Of a DNA stretch of 64,000 bases, positions 41,150 to 54,915 are shown one piece after another. Under the pieces are notes generated by a model, which had not been told where the DNA came from, did not search any database, and saw only the letters and a list, made by a program, of their open reading frames with translations. Within the stretch, counting starts at the first letter, position 1. Each line of letters opens with the position of its first letter. The position numbers and the translations under genes were made by a program. The stretch covers positions 26,311,052 to 26,375,051 of the forward strand of contig OZ023275.1 of assembly GCA_964007475.1 (NCBI GenBank), in the 5' to 3' direction. The stretch is from Hybos culiciformis. Its lineage: Eukaryota > Arthropoda > Insecta > Diptera > Hybotidae.

Positions 41150-44100
41150 AAGTACCAAATTATTCGGCTCAAAAGAAAAAACAGATATTCCATATTTTGA
41201 CTTAAAAATAAATAAATAAATTAGCTAAATTTGAAGCCAAATAATGTCTTTCAATATATAGCTCAATTGTGTGATTTTTTGAACAAATCATATGAAAATC
41301 ATTGAAACTTAGCTGGGTTCCATCATTTATATAAACAAAATTTTTCTTATGTTTATCTTCTTTTTTTTTTCGAAATTAAATATGCATACTTCAATTAAAC
41401 CCCTTCTAAAAATAAATGCAATTTTCTATACTTTATTTTAAAATTCAAGTGTAATGTATATAATTTTATTTTATTTTTTTTTGTTTTTGTTTAAATTTTC
41501 TTATTATTTGCAATAAAATGTAAAAACTTATCGCATTACAGATTTTGAATGAGATTTTATTTTATGCTTGTTTTATTTCACAAATAAAAGCAAAAAAGAA
41601 AAAAACGAAATTTTTGTATAAAAACATAATATTGGATTCTCTTTGTTTTATTAGAGGACAAAAAAATATAAAAAATATGAGATAGAAAAAGTAAAGCAAT
41701 TCAAAAACATAAAATTTATTTGGCGTTTATAGGTTTTTCGTTTTTTTTTTTGTTTTGCAATAGCTCCTTAAAAACTCTTTTCGAAAATAAAACAAAACAT
41801 AGCTGCAAATAAAAAATTCAATTAATTTTTTTTTTTTGTTTTTTAGTTTAGACATCCTTTTAATTTTTTATAGTTTTTTTTTTTGTATTTTTTTTGCACT
41901 AATAAAGTTTAAACATTTTTATTTTTGACTTTTACATAAAGAAGATTAAATTTCTAAAACTAAATAAAATTCATAAAAAAAAAAATTGTTATTTGATAGA
42001 GATTTATTTTCAACATTCGTTATTGGTCTTGGTTGTTCGTCAATTGATGAATGTATAGTAATTTTTTTTCCAATACAGGTTTTTCTGCTCTTTTTTTTTG
42101 TTTAACAATTTTTCGACACCAATTAATTAGACTCTCTAAGCTCCTGGAAATTAAATAAAAGTAATTTTTTATTTTTACTAACAGGTAAAAGAATTTAGAG
42201 GTTTATATATAGAATTAAAAGATATAGTATACCCTAATAGTATGTTGTTGTTCTGAATGTTCTGGACACTTCAAAAATATTGTATAACATTAATTTCAAT
42301 CTATTATACAGATATTGCTTTGATTTAATTAAAAAAAAAACTTGTAAACCAAAACAAATTTCATCAAAATTGCAAAAGAACAAAATCTCTAGACAATTAA
42401 ATACGTTGTATCCTTATGAATAAAAAGCCGCTTATTTTAAAATCGACTTTTTACTTTGAAAATTGGAAAGATTATAAATCAAATTAGTTCAAAAATTTTA
42501 CAAGTAAGAGGTCTTGAAATTTACAAGTACTTCATTATAATTGTAAAATTTTAAAACATTATGTATACTTTTCATACAATATTGAATACAATTTGTTTGA
42601 AGAATATAAATACTTTTTAAAGAAAATAGCAAAAGCTTATTACCTTCGTTTAATCTTTGAGTAGTTTTAAATACAAAAAAAAAAATTAAATTTTCCTCTT
42701 TTTTCTTTTAATATTTTCATTTAAGTTATAATTGTTTTGAAAAAATCATCATTGACTTTTATAGTACTATACAAATATAAACTAATTAACTTTTTCTTTT
42801 CTTTTATACTTTCAGATAAAATAAAAAAAATAATTATTTTATGAAAGGTAAGTTAATAAGGAAAATACAAAATACAAGAAAAAAAAAACATCAGAATTAT
42901 GAATTTAATTTTTTTTAAACTTAATTTAAAACTTTCTAATAATTCTTCATTTCATTTCATTTTATTTAATTTTTTTTTTTTCTTATTTGGTATATAATAT
43001 TTTCTCAAACATAAATTTTCAAGTCGAACAATAGCAGATAAAAAGGATAAAAAAAAACAAACTATGTTTGAAGAAAATAAAAAATAATTTTCCTAATGGA
43101 ATTAAAGACATTTTGCTTAAAACGTTAAAAACATAAAAAATGTATAATTTAACTAAATGCTTTAGATGAGGAAAAAAAAACGAAAAATACAAAGAATATA
43201 AATATTGAAACTCTGTGGAATAGTTTAATATATTTATAGATATAGAAAATTCGGATCCCGTCATTATTATAAACACTTAACTACGACGATTATGAAAATA
43301 AGTAAAAATATTCTATAACTAATTACTTATTATAATGCAAATTAAAATATAAAATTAATGATAGGTGTCAAGTTAGTCATTCGGATAAGTCATAAAATTG
43401 ACACCGACCCCAGGACGAAACAATAATATTTCAGTAATTCCAAGTAGAGTATTCTCAAATACTAAAGTCGAAATACAGTTCATATAAGTTTCATGTATAT
43501 AAATATTTACTTTCAGGATACATTACTTTCTACTAATATAACTTAAGAACTATATAACTTATTAAAACTCTCAAAACTTCATTTAAACATCGTTATATTG
43601 GAGTTGTCTACTCAAACAACAAAATTAATTACAAATCTGGCGTTCTCTTTGTGCATTCTACATAAATCCTATACTGATTTTATTCATAATTTATATAATA
43701 AATGTGCTTTGATATCGTTTCAACTATTTTATATTTTCAAAAATTCATTACATATTTATATTCAATTCTCGATAAATGGAATTTATAATACATGATATTA
43801 TTTCACATTAGAAGCTTTAACAATAAAGACATAAAGAATAATTAAAAATATTTAAAAAATATCTAAATGTATAGCGAAAAAAGTAAACAAAAAAATTTAG
43901 TTTAGGAAACCAAATTTTTTTTTTGTAAATTTCTATAAAAATTTTATTCGACAAAAAATAATATATTTAAAAACTTTATTAAAAACAGGACTCTTTCATT
44001 CAGTAAACTTAATTACCTAAATAATTTTTCCGCATTCAAAGCTAAAAGTTTACTCAAAAAATTGAAAAATAAGAAAATATTTACATTAAAAAAAAAAAAA

Positions 44101-44671
44101 ATTAATTTATGATTTATTCAAATTTTTAACTAAAAGGAAGAGAATAATATTATGTATTAAAAATGAAAAAAAAAAAAAGAATTATAATTTAAATTCGAAT
44201 AAAATTGAAAGACAAACATATTTTTAAATAAGAATCAAATTTTTGGCGCTATGCAGCAATTGTCCAATAAATATATGAATTTTTAAATTAAATCTACAAG
44301 ATCTTGGTCAACCAAACAAAAATGAAACTTATTCATTTGAATTATTGATTATTTTTAATGATTTTAATTTCTGTATTTTCTTGGCATGCGAAATAGTCGA
44401 AAAATATGGAAACAATTATGTTCCAAATCCTAGATATAAAAAATAAATTATAAATGAATGAATGTTTATATACTTGTACTATTTTATTTACAAAGATAAT
44501 ATGACAACTTCAATTGAATTTATAAAACAAAACACTGAATTGTCAATAGTGTAAGGAAATTTTGTGGTTTTCCAGTAAAAACTTCAATTTCTTTCAGTTC
44601 TCTTATTCATTTTAAAAAATAAATTTATGGATAGATAGATGACATTTAACAATTAGAGAATCCTTAAAAAA

Positions 44672-44765
44672 ATGGTTGGCGATCAATTGTGTGTTATGCT
44701 CCCTATTATGATCAGCCTTCGAATTGGGGCGTAAACAGATTCTGATGAAAATTGGTATATGGAAA
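44672..44765 (+). repeat. Dispersed repeat related to 34626-34930
   Basis: Shares the layout GGTTGGCGATC, a middle GGGGC patch, then GATTCTGATGAAAATTGGTA with the 34.6-kb repeat (GATTTCGATGAAAATTGATA). A single unit, noticeably GC-richer than its surroundings. Confidence 0.4.
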
Positions 44766-47700
44766 GAAAGCAAAACTTATCTGTACTGTTCTATATTTTT
44801 ATATAAATTATACTATGCTTGATTTAAAATAAAAATCCTTCAACAAATAATTCTAATTGTTTTACTTATAATTTCGATGTCAATCAAATAGAAATTCAAA
44901 CTTGTTCATTTTTGAAAATAATTATATAGAATTATAATTATAAGTCTTAAACATTAAGTAGTTTTCATTTTCAGAGAAGACAACATTAATCTGTCAAATA
45001 TTAAAGATCTAAAATCATGATTGAACCGTCATAAAGCATATGATCGCTCAAAATAATTATTGTTTTTATTTCGCTCATAAAAATAAGTATTTCCTTGAAT
45101 TTTGTTAATCCTACAAACAGAAGGGTTATTCATTTTTTTTTTTTCAAAAAAAATATTCTCTTTTATTCAAAGTATCATGGTAATATATATGCCAGGAAAT
45201 GATTGATAAATAGATTGAAAAGGTATGTACATATATAAATTTTGCCAATTTCTCATTAACCAGGTTTACCCAATATTTTACCTTTACAAAATGAAATCAA
45301 TATCAATCATATTTCATATCTTCATTTTATGTTTAACCTCTATATTAATGTTAATAATATAATACATTATGTAATAATGGAAATTCCTTTTTTTATCTGT
45401 CAAGTTAACTCTAATATTTACCATTTAAGTGATATTTTTATTTTACATTCTTTTATATACAAAATTTTTATCTTTAATATATCGTTTTTATCATATGAAA
45501 ATTATATAAATTTTATTTTATCTTGAAATCCCATAAGAAAATTTTGAAATTAACTTATTAAAGAATTTTTATAGAAGACACTGAAAAGAATGAAAATAGA
45601 ATACATCATCATCCTTCCCTTTGGAAATATTCGGTTTTATTAAATCAATAAAAAAGTCAGTTAAATAATAGTTTCTTTATAATATTCACACGCAGAATTA
45701 TTTATCAACTCAACACTAACTATTAAGGATTTTGGGCCCAAACAAATTAAATTATAATATAAAATTCTTAATAAGAATAAAGACTTAACATCTTTAGCGT
45801 CTAATTGTCTAGTACAGATATGATTTCCTCAAATCATGAACTCGTCATTGAATTCTACATTTTCCCTATTTTTTTTTTTTTTTTTACATAATAATGTTTA
45901 TTATTTTCTTTTTCATTTCAAAAACCAAATTTTCATTAAACTCTTATGCTCCTTGAAAATAAAATACAGAAAATAAAGGATGTATATAAGATTTTTATTA
46001 AAATTATATTTTATTTTAAAAACTATAAAGACCTACAGAAATCGATACTTATTGGAAAAATAAAAAAAAAAAACAAATATTGTATATTTTTTCCAATAAC
46101 GTGTATCATCAACTAAACTTTATATTTCCTTATTTATTTACTTGTGTTTTTTTTTCCGCTTCTTCTTCTTCTTCTTTTAAAGACAAAATCTGTTATTTCC
46201 TCAAGTGATATCCTTTCGTTTTTGTTTCAAATTTCTTTTCTATTATCTTAATCTCCTTATGTTCAATTTTATTATTTTTTTATTTTCGTATCTTTCGGTT
46301 TCTGGGATTTTAAAAAATTTGTTAGGTCATCAGAATCAGAATATTTTTGATTTAAATCTGTTATTTAAACCATAATATTATTTTTAAGATAGTTCAGTGC
46401 AGTTTAAGATTTAAGTTTAATTTAATTTAAAAAGTAAAAAAAAAAAATGTAATTTCATTGGAAAGAGGGATCAAAAAGAAAATATTTCTTTTAAATTAAC
46501 TATTTTACTATACTAGGAATTTCATTATTTGAAAGTTTTTTTAAATAATCAAAACCACTCATTTTTCTTGAAATTATTAACCAAATATATACTCTTCAAC
46601 CCTACAACGTCATCTTTATAAAATACTACTACATTATCATAATACCATACAGGTAAAAACTTTTTATTAAATAATGATTGCTTCAGTCTTCCCTGCAATG
46701 AAGTTCTCTCGTCATAACTGAGGGAAAATAAATCGCAAAATATATTTTCTATCGTTTTCAATAATATACAGAAATTTACCCTAAATCTAAATATTTCTTT
46801 TTAATCAGCAACAAAATCGGATTATTCTTTTCTAATAATAACTTCCTAACTTCTAAATTTTTTGTTAACAAATATTTAAAGACAAACATTAGTAGAATAT
46901 TACAATTCTTTATCAGATGTTTCAAAATACATATTACCCTTAATGGATTTAATGTTTGAAAATGAACAAATATTATTTATAATTTGATAACTATACTAAT
47001 GCTGTTATGAAAAGATTAAATTTACGGAATATAAAGGTAGAATATTCAAAGCAAACTTATGTATGGGATGATAGTAATTTTCAAATAAGATTATTTGTAT
47101 ACAGATACCTAATATAGACATTTGAAATTTTTCTAAGGAAATTTAAATTTGATTTTAAAATATCCATTCATTTTTAGATTATGTTAATTGAATTTTTTTT
47201 TTTCCTTTTCAAGAACTAAACTCATTAGGCATACTATAGCCTAATTAGAATTTTAATAATTCAAATAAATGTCATATCAAAAATTTACAAAATCCTATAA
47301 AAGTTTTGTCCAAAAACATCAGAATGGAAAGACAAAACATATATCTGTTTAGTGTAGATATAAATTTTAGAAAAATGTTTTTTTTTTTTTGATAATAAAA
47401 AAATAATTTTCTTTTTATTATTTATTTTCATTTTCTTCATATTTAGTTTCGTTGCAAAAATTGACCCGACTCGAAACGAATATAAAACAATTAATCCTGC
47501 AAGTGTCATAAAAGTACCAGAAAATTTTTCTTGTTTTATGAAATGAAAAATCATAAAAACATAAATTTATGTTTACCCTTCTAGCACTTACTGTGTGCGT
47601 ATGTATTCTGAAGAATATTATATGAAAATTAAAAAATTTAGGTCATCTAGCTATATATAATAGAAATATTGAAAGTAATAATTTCTAAAAAATTTAATCG

Positions 47701-50700
47701 TATTGAAAATTTTCTACCAGCAATTAAAAACTGCATAAATAAGTGAATAGAAAAGAAAAGCGTATGGAATCAAAAGAGCGTCCAACCCTTATAAAAAATT
47801 ATTTAATAAATATTGGCATTTCGAACAAAACATAAATTCTAATTATCAATATTGTTTGTGTAGCTATATAACGAAAATATAATTTCAATAATATCATAAA
47901 TAAACTTTTAAAAAACTTTGCTTTCAATTACGCAAGCATTTGAAATTTGAAAAATTAAGTTTAGAATTTGATGAAATATTACAGTTTATTCGTTTACGAA
48001 TTTATAATTATAAAAATAAATTCCCTAAGTTTAGTTATATATTTAACTATTTTCTTAAATTTAAAAAAAAATTAACAACGTATGTAGGTTGATTATAATA
48101 TATTGTAACTTTTATAAGTACACATATGATTATATCTATATTTTTACAACGATTACAAAAAAAAAAAAAAAAAATTGTAAAAATATCTTATACATTGTAT
48201 AAATTGTATCTTTTTTGGCATAAGCATAAAATAAGAAAATTCATATATGTACATTGTATTAATTATTCAATAACAAATATATTGCCTGCCTTATACCTTA
48301 TACCACAAAAACATTATTATTATTATTATTCTTAAATATACAAATCCTTAACATTATAAATTTTTAACTGAAAATGTAAAATTTTTGTGATAAATTTTCT
48401 ATTATGATTATTGTATTGTTATCCGAGCCAGAAAATTTTTTTTAAAATTGACATTTCCAATTTTCGAGTACAATAAATTCATTTCCTGTTTTCTATATTA
48501 TATACATATACATGTACCTGTAACCAAATCATTTAGCAACAATAAATATATATCTATATTCTATAAAGGTGAAAATAACATTTTCCTCCTTAAAAGCAAA
48601 AAAAAAAGATTTTAATCAGACCAAACTTTCAGAAAAACTATTTCCCAAATATTTTTTTTTATTTTATTTTTAGTATTTTTTTTTTTGAGGAACGAAAAAA
48701 ACAAAAAATTAAAAAACTTCAATAAAAAATTTCCAAAAAAAAAAATTCTTTCTGAATCCTTAACTTTTGGCTGTACAATATTATTTTTACTTGAAAATTA
48801 TTTTTGAAAAGTGTTTTTTTTTGTTTTTGCCAAAGTTTTTTTGAAATTTAAAATAAATAAAAGTATTTAAAATATATACATATATATGAGAAACTCTTTA
48901 AGTGAAAGTAAAAAAAAAATGTATTTCCTTTTTGCACACAGAAAAGATAATCCGAATTCCTTGAAAATATATTGCTCGAGGATAAAAAAAAAAAAAAAAT
49001 TTACCTGGAAAAAAAAGTACAACGAATTTAACATTCAGTCTTGATTTTATCTAAAACGTATAGTGGGTTAAACAAAATAAAAAAAAAAAAAAGAAGATTT
49101 TTCCATACTTTTTCATTTCATTTTATATATTTCGACTTTTTGCGCTTTATTTATTTATTTATTTTTTTAAACTTTAAAAACAAAAAAAAAATCTCTTACT
49201 GGAACTAAATCCTGAAAATGTACAACATAGATATTAAGAACTTTTTTTTTCCTGGTTTTCTGGTGAAATATACGTTCAAATAAAATCTGGTTGGATCAAA
49301 ATATCAACTTTTCATCCTTCATCGAATCAACCCTTTTTTTTTCATAGAATTTTTTTCATATAATAACGTGGGGTCTACACAATTTTTAATTCTTTAACAT
49401 TTTTTTTTTTTGAAATAATCTTTCAACATTCTCATCGAGTAAAAAAGATAACAAAATATTTAAATAGAAAATAAAAATTTTTCCCGAAGTACTCCACATG
49501 CGATAGGTCTTTAATACTTATTATTTGACATTAACTTTTACCGCACAATAGTATTAATTGAAATTCCTATAAAAGTAAAATAATTTCATACAAAATTTTT
49601 AATACTTTATCTTAGTTTTTTTTTTAAACTAATTCCAATTTTTATATGTAACCGCATAAATCTAAAAAGTAATTTATGTTCTTGGGAAAAATTTAACGTT
49701 CATCATTTTGAATAAATTTATCTAATCAAATTAAATTCAATATCCAACTGTAATTTTTCTTAGAGGTTGGTTCGACGTTCAACTACCTACCTCTCCATTG
49801 TCGAGGGGTTGATTCCTTAATTTTTTTTTTCTCTTTTGTCTTCGAACTTATGCGGTTTTTTAATCTAATTTTAAATTTTTTTTTTTATTTAAAAAAAAAA
49901 TTGAATTATATTTATAGCTTGACTAAAATACATCTCAACAACATTTTAAATTCCTTATGTAATTCAAATTTATTTATCCGTGTAATATTTACATAAGTAT
50001 ATTGTGTGTGAACAAAATTTTAAATATTTTTTTTTTGTAAAATTATGTAAAATGTTACATGATAACGTTAAAACCTTAATTTAATAAACATTTGTCTAAT
50101 ATCATTTCTATGTTTCCTTCAAGTCATCAAGTCAAATTATAATGAATTCTTTATTTAAATATTCCATTTTATCTTATGATGTATCTTAAGTTTACCATAA
50201 AAAAAAAATAATAATAATGTTTCGAATACAAAATTACGGAAATGAAATCAAACGATTTCGTAATGATACCATAAATATGTAATTACATATAAAATATCAA
50301 TAAAAGAAATTTTTTTTTTTTATTTTATATATTTTAGGTACCGAAATACTCTTATGTTATTACGATGGGAATTATAGGGAATATGAATATCTTCTACGTC
50401 TTTTTTATTTTTTATTTTTTTTTTATTTTTATCATTTTTATTTCGCAATAAACTGTTTCCCCACACCTTTTTACAATAAATATTCTAAAATAACAAAAAT
50501 AATGTAAAATAGATTTGCAATTACTTTTCATTTTGAAACATATTTTGCTTCATTTCGATTATTTTATTTTTTTTTTGTTGTATTTCAGAATATTTGGTGT
50601 ACAAGGCTCGTGAAGAAATTTTTCAAAGATAATTATTATCCAAAAACTTTTTGATTCAGTCTTAAACATATAAATTGCTTTTAATTCTAGAGTTTTAATT

Positions 50701-50751
50701 TAATTGAATTGAAAAAAAAACAGTGGATTAACCATTATTATTGAGTTAACT

Positions 50752-50794
50752 GAGTGAAATTGACTGACTGCATAATGGCCAGTCAATTTCACTC
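50752..50794. other. 15-bp perfect hairpin
   Basis: GAGTGAAATTGACTG (50752-50766) and CAGTCAATTTCACTC (50780-50794) pair fully around a 13-base loop. The stem is shorter than in typical miRNA precursors and does not extend outward. Confidence 0.5.
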
Positions 50795-53700
50795 CTTTGA
50801 TTCAAACATTGTTTTAGTTAATTTTTTAATTTGATTTTTATGAAATTATGAACAAATTGAGAAAACTGTGCTAAATTATGTTGTTCAATATTTCCCCCCC
50901 TCTTTCAGCTCAATTTTTTTAAATCTTAATATTTCAAGTTTTGTAACTAAAATTTCATTTAAAAGAATTAAAAGTTTAATTTCAATTAAATTTTTCTGTT
51001 ATGGAGATTCTTTTAAAGTCACCCGGTTTCATTAGAAAATTTTTCACGTATGTTGCCATATTTAGAAAAAAGAAAAAAAAAAGGATAAATAAATATGTAT
51101 TTTAACATTATTTATGCAAATTGTCATCATTTTCTTAAAATAGAACATTTCTTCTTTCTTTCTTTTTTTAAGGAAGAACATAATGTTTTTGAGGAAAAAA
51201 AAATTTTGTTATAAAAGTTTATCACACGCACATACTGCCTACCTAACACATTTTAATGTTATATTCAAAAAACGCTTTATAGCTATTTTATATATTGAAA
51301 TTTATAACGCTCCGCTTACATAATGCGCCGAAAAAACAAAATCACAAACAAAAATTTAACATTTGTAAAAAATGTCAATTCAAGATTTTTAAGGGATAAT
51401 ACAGGTGTACTAATAAATGTAACTGAGCTTGTTTGAAAACGAAAAATAAGTAGTAATAATTTTAAGAGAAATTCTTTTCTGAGCAACATATTTTCATGTA
51501 CACAATATACCTATTTAAGTTTATATACGAAAAACATACATGGAATTTTATTCAAAAATTTAATATAAAACCTATAGCTTTAGAAATTGATTTTGTAGTT
51601 TTGGTAAATTTTTTAAAGTATCATAAATATGCCTTTTCAATTTATTTTTGTGGATACAATAATATTCATTTAATTCGTAAACGAAGTGAAACATAAAATC
51701 TAATACAAAATTGTTGTTTCACTGTAGGCATTAGAAAAATATATTTATAGCTATATATGTAGAAAATTGTGGTGTGTCTGTCATGAAGCACTTTTCATAA
51801 ACCTTGATTATTATAATCCAGCACGACAATTATATACGGCACTGTGATGCGATACTTAATTAAAATTTTGTTCTGTATGAATGTTGTTCTTTTATTTTCT
51901 ATGAAATCAGACATATTCTTAATTCTACCCAAAAAGGTTTTAATATTACAAGTCCAAAAATTGTGATTCAGTATTTCCCTTTGATGAAACAAAAAAAAAA
52001 TCAGTTTTGTACATTTAAAAAAAAAGCGATCTGAAGAACCGAAATAATTATATAGACAAAATATCGATTCAAATAAGCACGAAGACAATGGAAGGTCTTA
52101 TTTTTAGAGATCCCTATTGAATTACAGGTAATATTTTTAATTTCGGTTTTTCAAAAACTTTCTCAATTACTTTTAATATGAACGAGATTTTAAACATAAT
52201 CCACATTAAATGTATTTTATTTTCTTCTTTCATTTTGTGTAATTCGTAAAATTAATTTCCAATTACAAAATTCATAGAAATATTCTGAATGATTATGCTA
52301 AAATAAAAAAGAACCAAAATTTTGAATAAAGTTGAATTTAAAAGCTGCATACCATTCGCTAAATAATAAATGTCCAATCTGGAACTCATATATATTTCAC
52401 CGAAGAAACTGAACATATACTTAGATAATAACAATAATTGATTTAGTTAGCTCATTCTAAGTTTAAAGCTGTTAAAAAAGATACTTAATACAATATCCCA
52501 CATAAAGTACACCGCATAAATAATCGTCTTCATCTGAAAGACATCACAAAGAATAATATTCTGGATACAATATCCTCTTCGCAAAGAGGATTCACAATTA
52601 AATTGTATTTAGATAATGAAATAATAAAGCTTTTTAGTTGATTCACATTGCAAAATATGTGTTTTTTATTATAATTTTCTTTAACTCTTGTTTCTCGTAA
52701 CTTCTGTTGTTTTTTAAGTAACTTTACCAACAAAGAATTGATTACACCAATATACATCATTTCATTATACTATGGTAGATTTTTAATATAATTCCTTTTT
52801 CGTTTTTGTAGGGAACTCTCCCATTTATGAAAGTAATTTATTCGTCATTGTCTATACAAATTTAATAAAAATGTTTTAGCATTTCATTTATTCATTCATA
52901 ATTTTTTTTTTTCATATATTTCTGTGGCTTGAAATAAAAAAGTCCTTAAAACCTAAAACTCAAAGGAACCTTTAGTTTTGTAAGAAAATTGTTTTTGAAC
53001 CATTAGGATTGACGAAAATTTTTATTTACTTTACATTTGGATTATTCGGAAATAAAAAAATTGTGTACAAATTTGTGATGTTTCAATTTCTAGTTCAAAA
53101 GGCACAAAAAATGTCATGAGTATTATTGTCCATTGGAATTTTTTTGTTTAACGTCACAGAGAAACGTACGTTACATAATGTTAACATAATGTATATTTTA
53201 TAATATCTAAATATGTTTGTAAAAAATATTATGTATAGATGTTGTGTTTTTTACATGTTTTGTAAAACAACTCATATTATACTATGTATATTACTTACTT
53301 ACATATCTCAAAATAATCTAAAAAAAAACAAAAAAATAAAATAAAAACTCTTTTGTCTTAAATTCAAATTAAATCTTATGTGATATGAATTCATATGGAA
53401 ATTGAAATAATCCCCTTTGTAATTCTATCGAAGAATTTTTACATATGATGAAAAACATTACAAAAATATTATTTCAGAATTTTCAATCAATTGCAGAAAT
53501 TTAAATTTGATATTTGTTACCTATTTAAGAAGTCATTTAGAATGTTAATGATTTTTTCATATTTTTGAAATCGATAAAAAAACACAAACACATTTTGGCT
53601 TATAAGGAGAAGTTAAAATTAGAAGTCCTGTGTTGTTTCACATAGCAATTAATTTATATTTAACAGTCAGACAGTTTCGCATAAAAACTCTGCCGATCAA

Positions 53701-54363
53701 CACTATTTGTATTTTTTAATAAACAAAACCAAAATATCTTATTTGACTAAAATTATTTTGCAAACGACAAATCATCAAGACAAAAATAATAATAAAAGAA
53801 AGAAAAATAAAAATAAACAAAATTATTCATCATTAAAAGTTAAATTGAAAAATAACAAACATAATCCATTTTAACAAGATAAAGTTTATGGTGTTTATCG
53901 GAGCTTAGAGAATTTTAAATTAGTTTACTTTTTTGTTGTGCCGAAAGAACTCTCTCAAGGAACTTGGTATTCAAAATAGCAACAGATAAATAATTTTTTT
54001 TTTTTTATTTTTGAAAATTCATGAAAAAAAGGTGCAAAATTGCTTTAAAAAGTTTAAAATATAATTTGTTTTTATTTTTTTTTAAGGAAAGTAAATATGG
54101 CTAAGTATAAAACATATGTACAGTACATACATTATGTATGTGAGTTTAGTAAAAAAAAAAATTTATGTCAACTAATAAAAAGTTTTCTTAAGTAAAACTT
54201 TTACATGTCCATAAATAAAGAAAAGATTTTTATAGCTTTAATTTCAAAATACTTTTAAGATACAAAAATGAAACAAAAAATACAAATAAACTTGACTTCT
54301 TGATTATATAAAATATACTTCCATCTGAAGGCTAAATCTAAATGGGTAAGCAATCTTTGCGTG

Positions 54364-54434
54364 ATTTTTGAAGTTTGTACTTCTTTAGCCGCGTTTGATG
54401 ATTTTTGGTAGAGGGTAAAAATCCATTTTCGAAT
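54364..54434 (+). repeat. Dispersed repeat, copy A
   Basis: Shares TTTTTGAAGTTT, TTCTTTAG, GCGTT and GGGTAAAAAT with 58468-58547 in the same order. It lies directly before the tRNA-armed foldback. Confidence 0.5.
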
Positions 54435-54528
54435 CGATTTTTTTTCAGAATCGTCATCATTTTTCTCAGAAAAATAAGAATAAGAATACTTATTTTTTTA
54501 TTATATTTAAGAAACCCAAAATCATATG

Positions 54529-54600
54529 GACAATATTGCTTAGCGGCTAGAACATCAGACTGTAAGTCTGAAGGTGTCTGGTTCGATTCCCAATGACAAG
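54529..54600 (+). repeat. tRNA-like sequence, copy 1 (anticodon arm GTA)
   Basis: The A box is TTGCTTAGCGG (54536-54546) and the B box GGTTCGATTCC (54580-54590). Between them is a perfect 5-bp anticodon stem TCAGA/TCTGA around CTGTAAG, giving anticodon GTA (Tyr). The acceptor ends do not pair and the T stem is poor, so this is a tRNA-derived repeat rather than a working tRNA gene. Confidence 0.65.
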
Positions 54601-54699
54601 CCAAAAAATTAAATATCCTCCTACCAATAAAAAAATTTTTGTTTCTTAAACCTATTATTATGTTCAAAAAAATTAAAAAATTTAAAAAAAAGACTGTAT

Positions 54700-54760
54700 T
54701 CTTTGGGAATCGAACCTTCACTCTCATAGTCTGATGTTCTAGCCACTAAGCCATATAGTC
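54700..54760 (-). repeat. tRNA-like sequence, copy 2 (right arm of foldback)
   Basis: On the minus strand the A box TGGCTTAGTGG (54743-54753) and B box GGTTCGATTCC (54706-54716) match the consensus. The anticodon arm has decayed (TCAGACTATGAGAGTGA) and the variable region is shortened. It is a degenerate copy. Confidence 0.6.
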
Positions 54761-54835
54761 CATATGATTTTGGTTTTCTAAAATATAATAAAAAAATTCT
54801 AATAAACCATTAATTTTTTTGTTTTTATTTTATTC

Positions 54836-54915
54836 TTGTAGGAGAATAAGAATACTCAAAAAAGAATAAGAATAAGAATTCTCAAAAAACGACGAGAATA
54901 AGAATACTCAAAAAA
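54836..54915 (+). repeat. Short tandem repeat, AGAATAAGAATACTCAAAAA units
   Basis: About three imperfect units of AGAATAAGAATACTCAAAAA, varying in the number of AGAATA steps. Low-complexity, no coding sense. Confidence 0.6.

Larger units (their letters stand above)
34931..54363. other. AT-rich DNA, no gene supported
   Basis: Frames of up to 99 codons (for example 36927-37226, 51795-52088 and 46549-46761, all minus strand) are within what random AT-rich DNA gives. A splice-site pair brackets 42816-42847. A GC-richer patch at 49767-49816 holds GGTTGATTCC, but no tRNA fold could be built. Otherwise homopolymer-rich and featureless. Confidence 0.5.
54488..54800. mobile_element. Foldback element with tRNA-like sequence in both arms
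   Basis: The left arm (about 54488-54600) and right arm (about 54703-54800) are inverted copies. Both contain an AT-rich lead with CAAAATCATATGGAC, then a tRNA-like segment with Pol III A and B boxes. The arms point towards each other across a spacer of about 100 bp. A 129-codon minus-strand frame (54338-54727) crosses the element, but it reads through tRNA-like sequence and is unlikely to be a gene. A copy of the spacer plus right arm lies at 57355-57545, so this is a repeat family. It may be a tRNA-derived SINE or MITE; no terminal duplication was found. Confidence 0.65.

Noticed and set aside
46549..46761. 70-codon minus-strand frame with mixed residues (DERTSLQGRLKQ, KFLPVWYYDN)
   Set aside because: Looks more protein-like than its neighbours, but the length is within chance and there is no homologue I recognise or supporting exon structure.
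47285..47554. 89-codon minus-strand frame with LAGLIVLYSFRVGSIFATK
   Set aside because: A hydrophobic stretch preceded by an AG could suggest an exon, but the rest is lysine homopolymer reading and no family match is apparent.
49767..49816. GC-richer patch with GGTTGATTCC, considered as a tRNA
   Set aside because: No A box, no anticodon arm and no pairing acceptor strands on either strand.
51795..52088. 97-codon minus-strand open frame (and the 99-codon frame at 36927-37226)
   Set aside because: At about 80% AT roughly one codon in ten is a stop by chance, so the longest random frame in 64 kb on six frames should be near 95 codons. Composition is Phe/Ile/Lys-rich and no domain is recognisable.
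54529..54600. Functional tRNA-Tyr gene
   Set aside because: Acceptor strands do not pair and the T stem pairs at only two of five positions; repeated copies show decay typical of a tRNA-derived repeat.
54338..54727. 129-codon minus-strand open frame
   Set aside because: Longer than chance for the window average, but it reads through the tRNA-like arms and spacer of the foldback, where AT content is lower. No protein family recognised; a copy at 57268-57498 is similarly a by-product.
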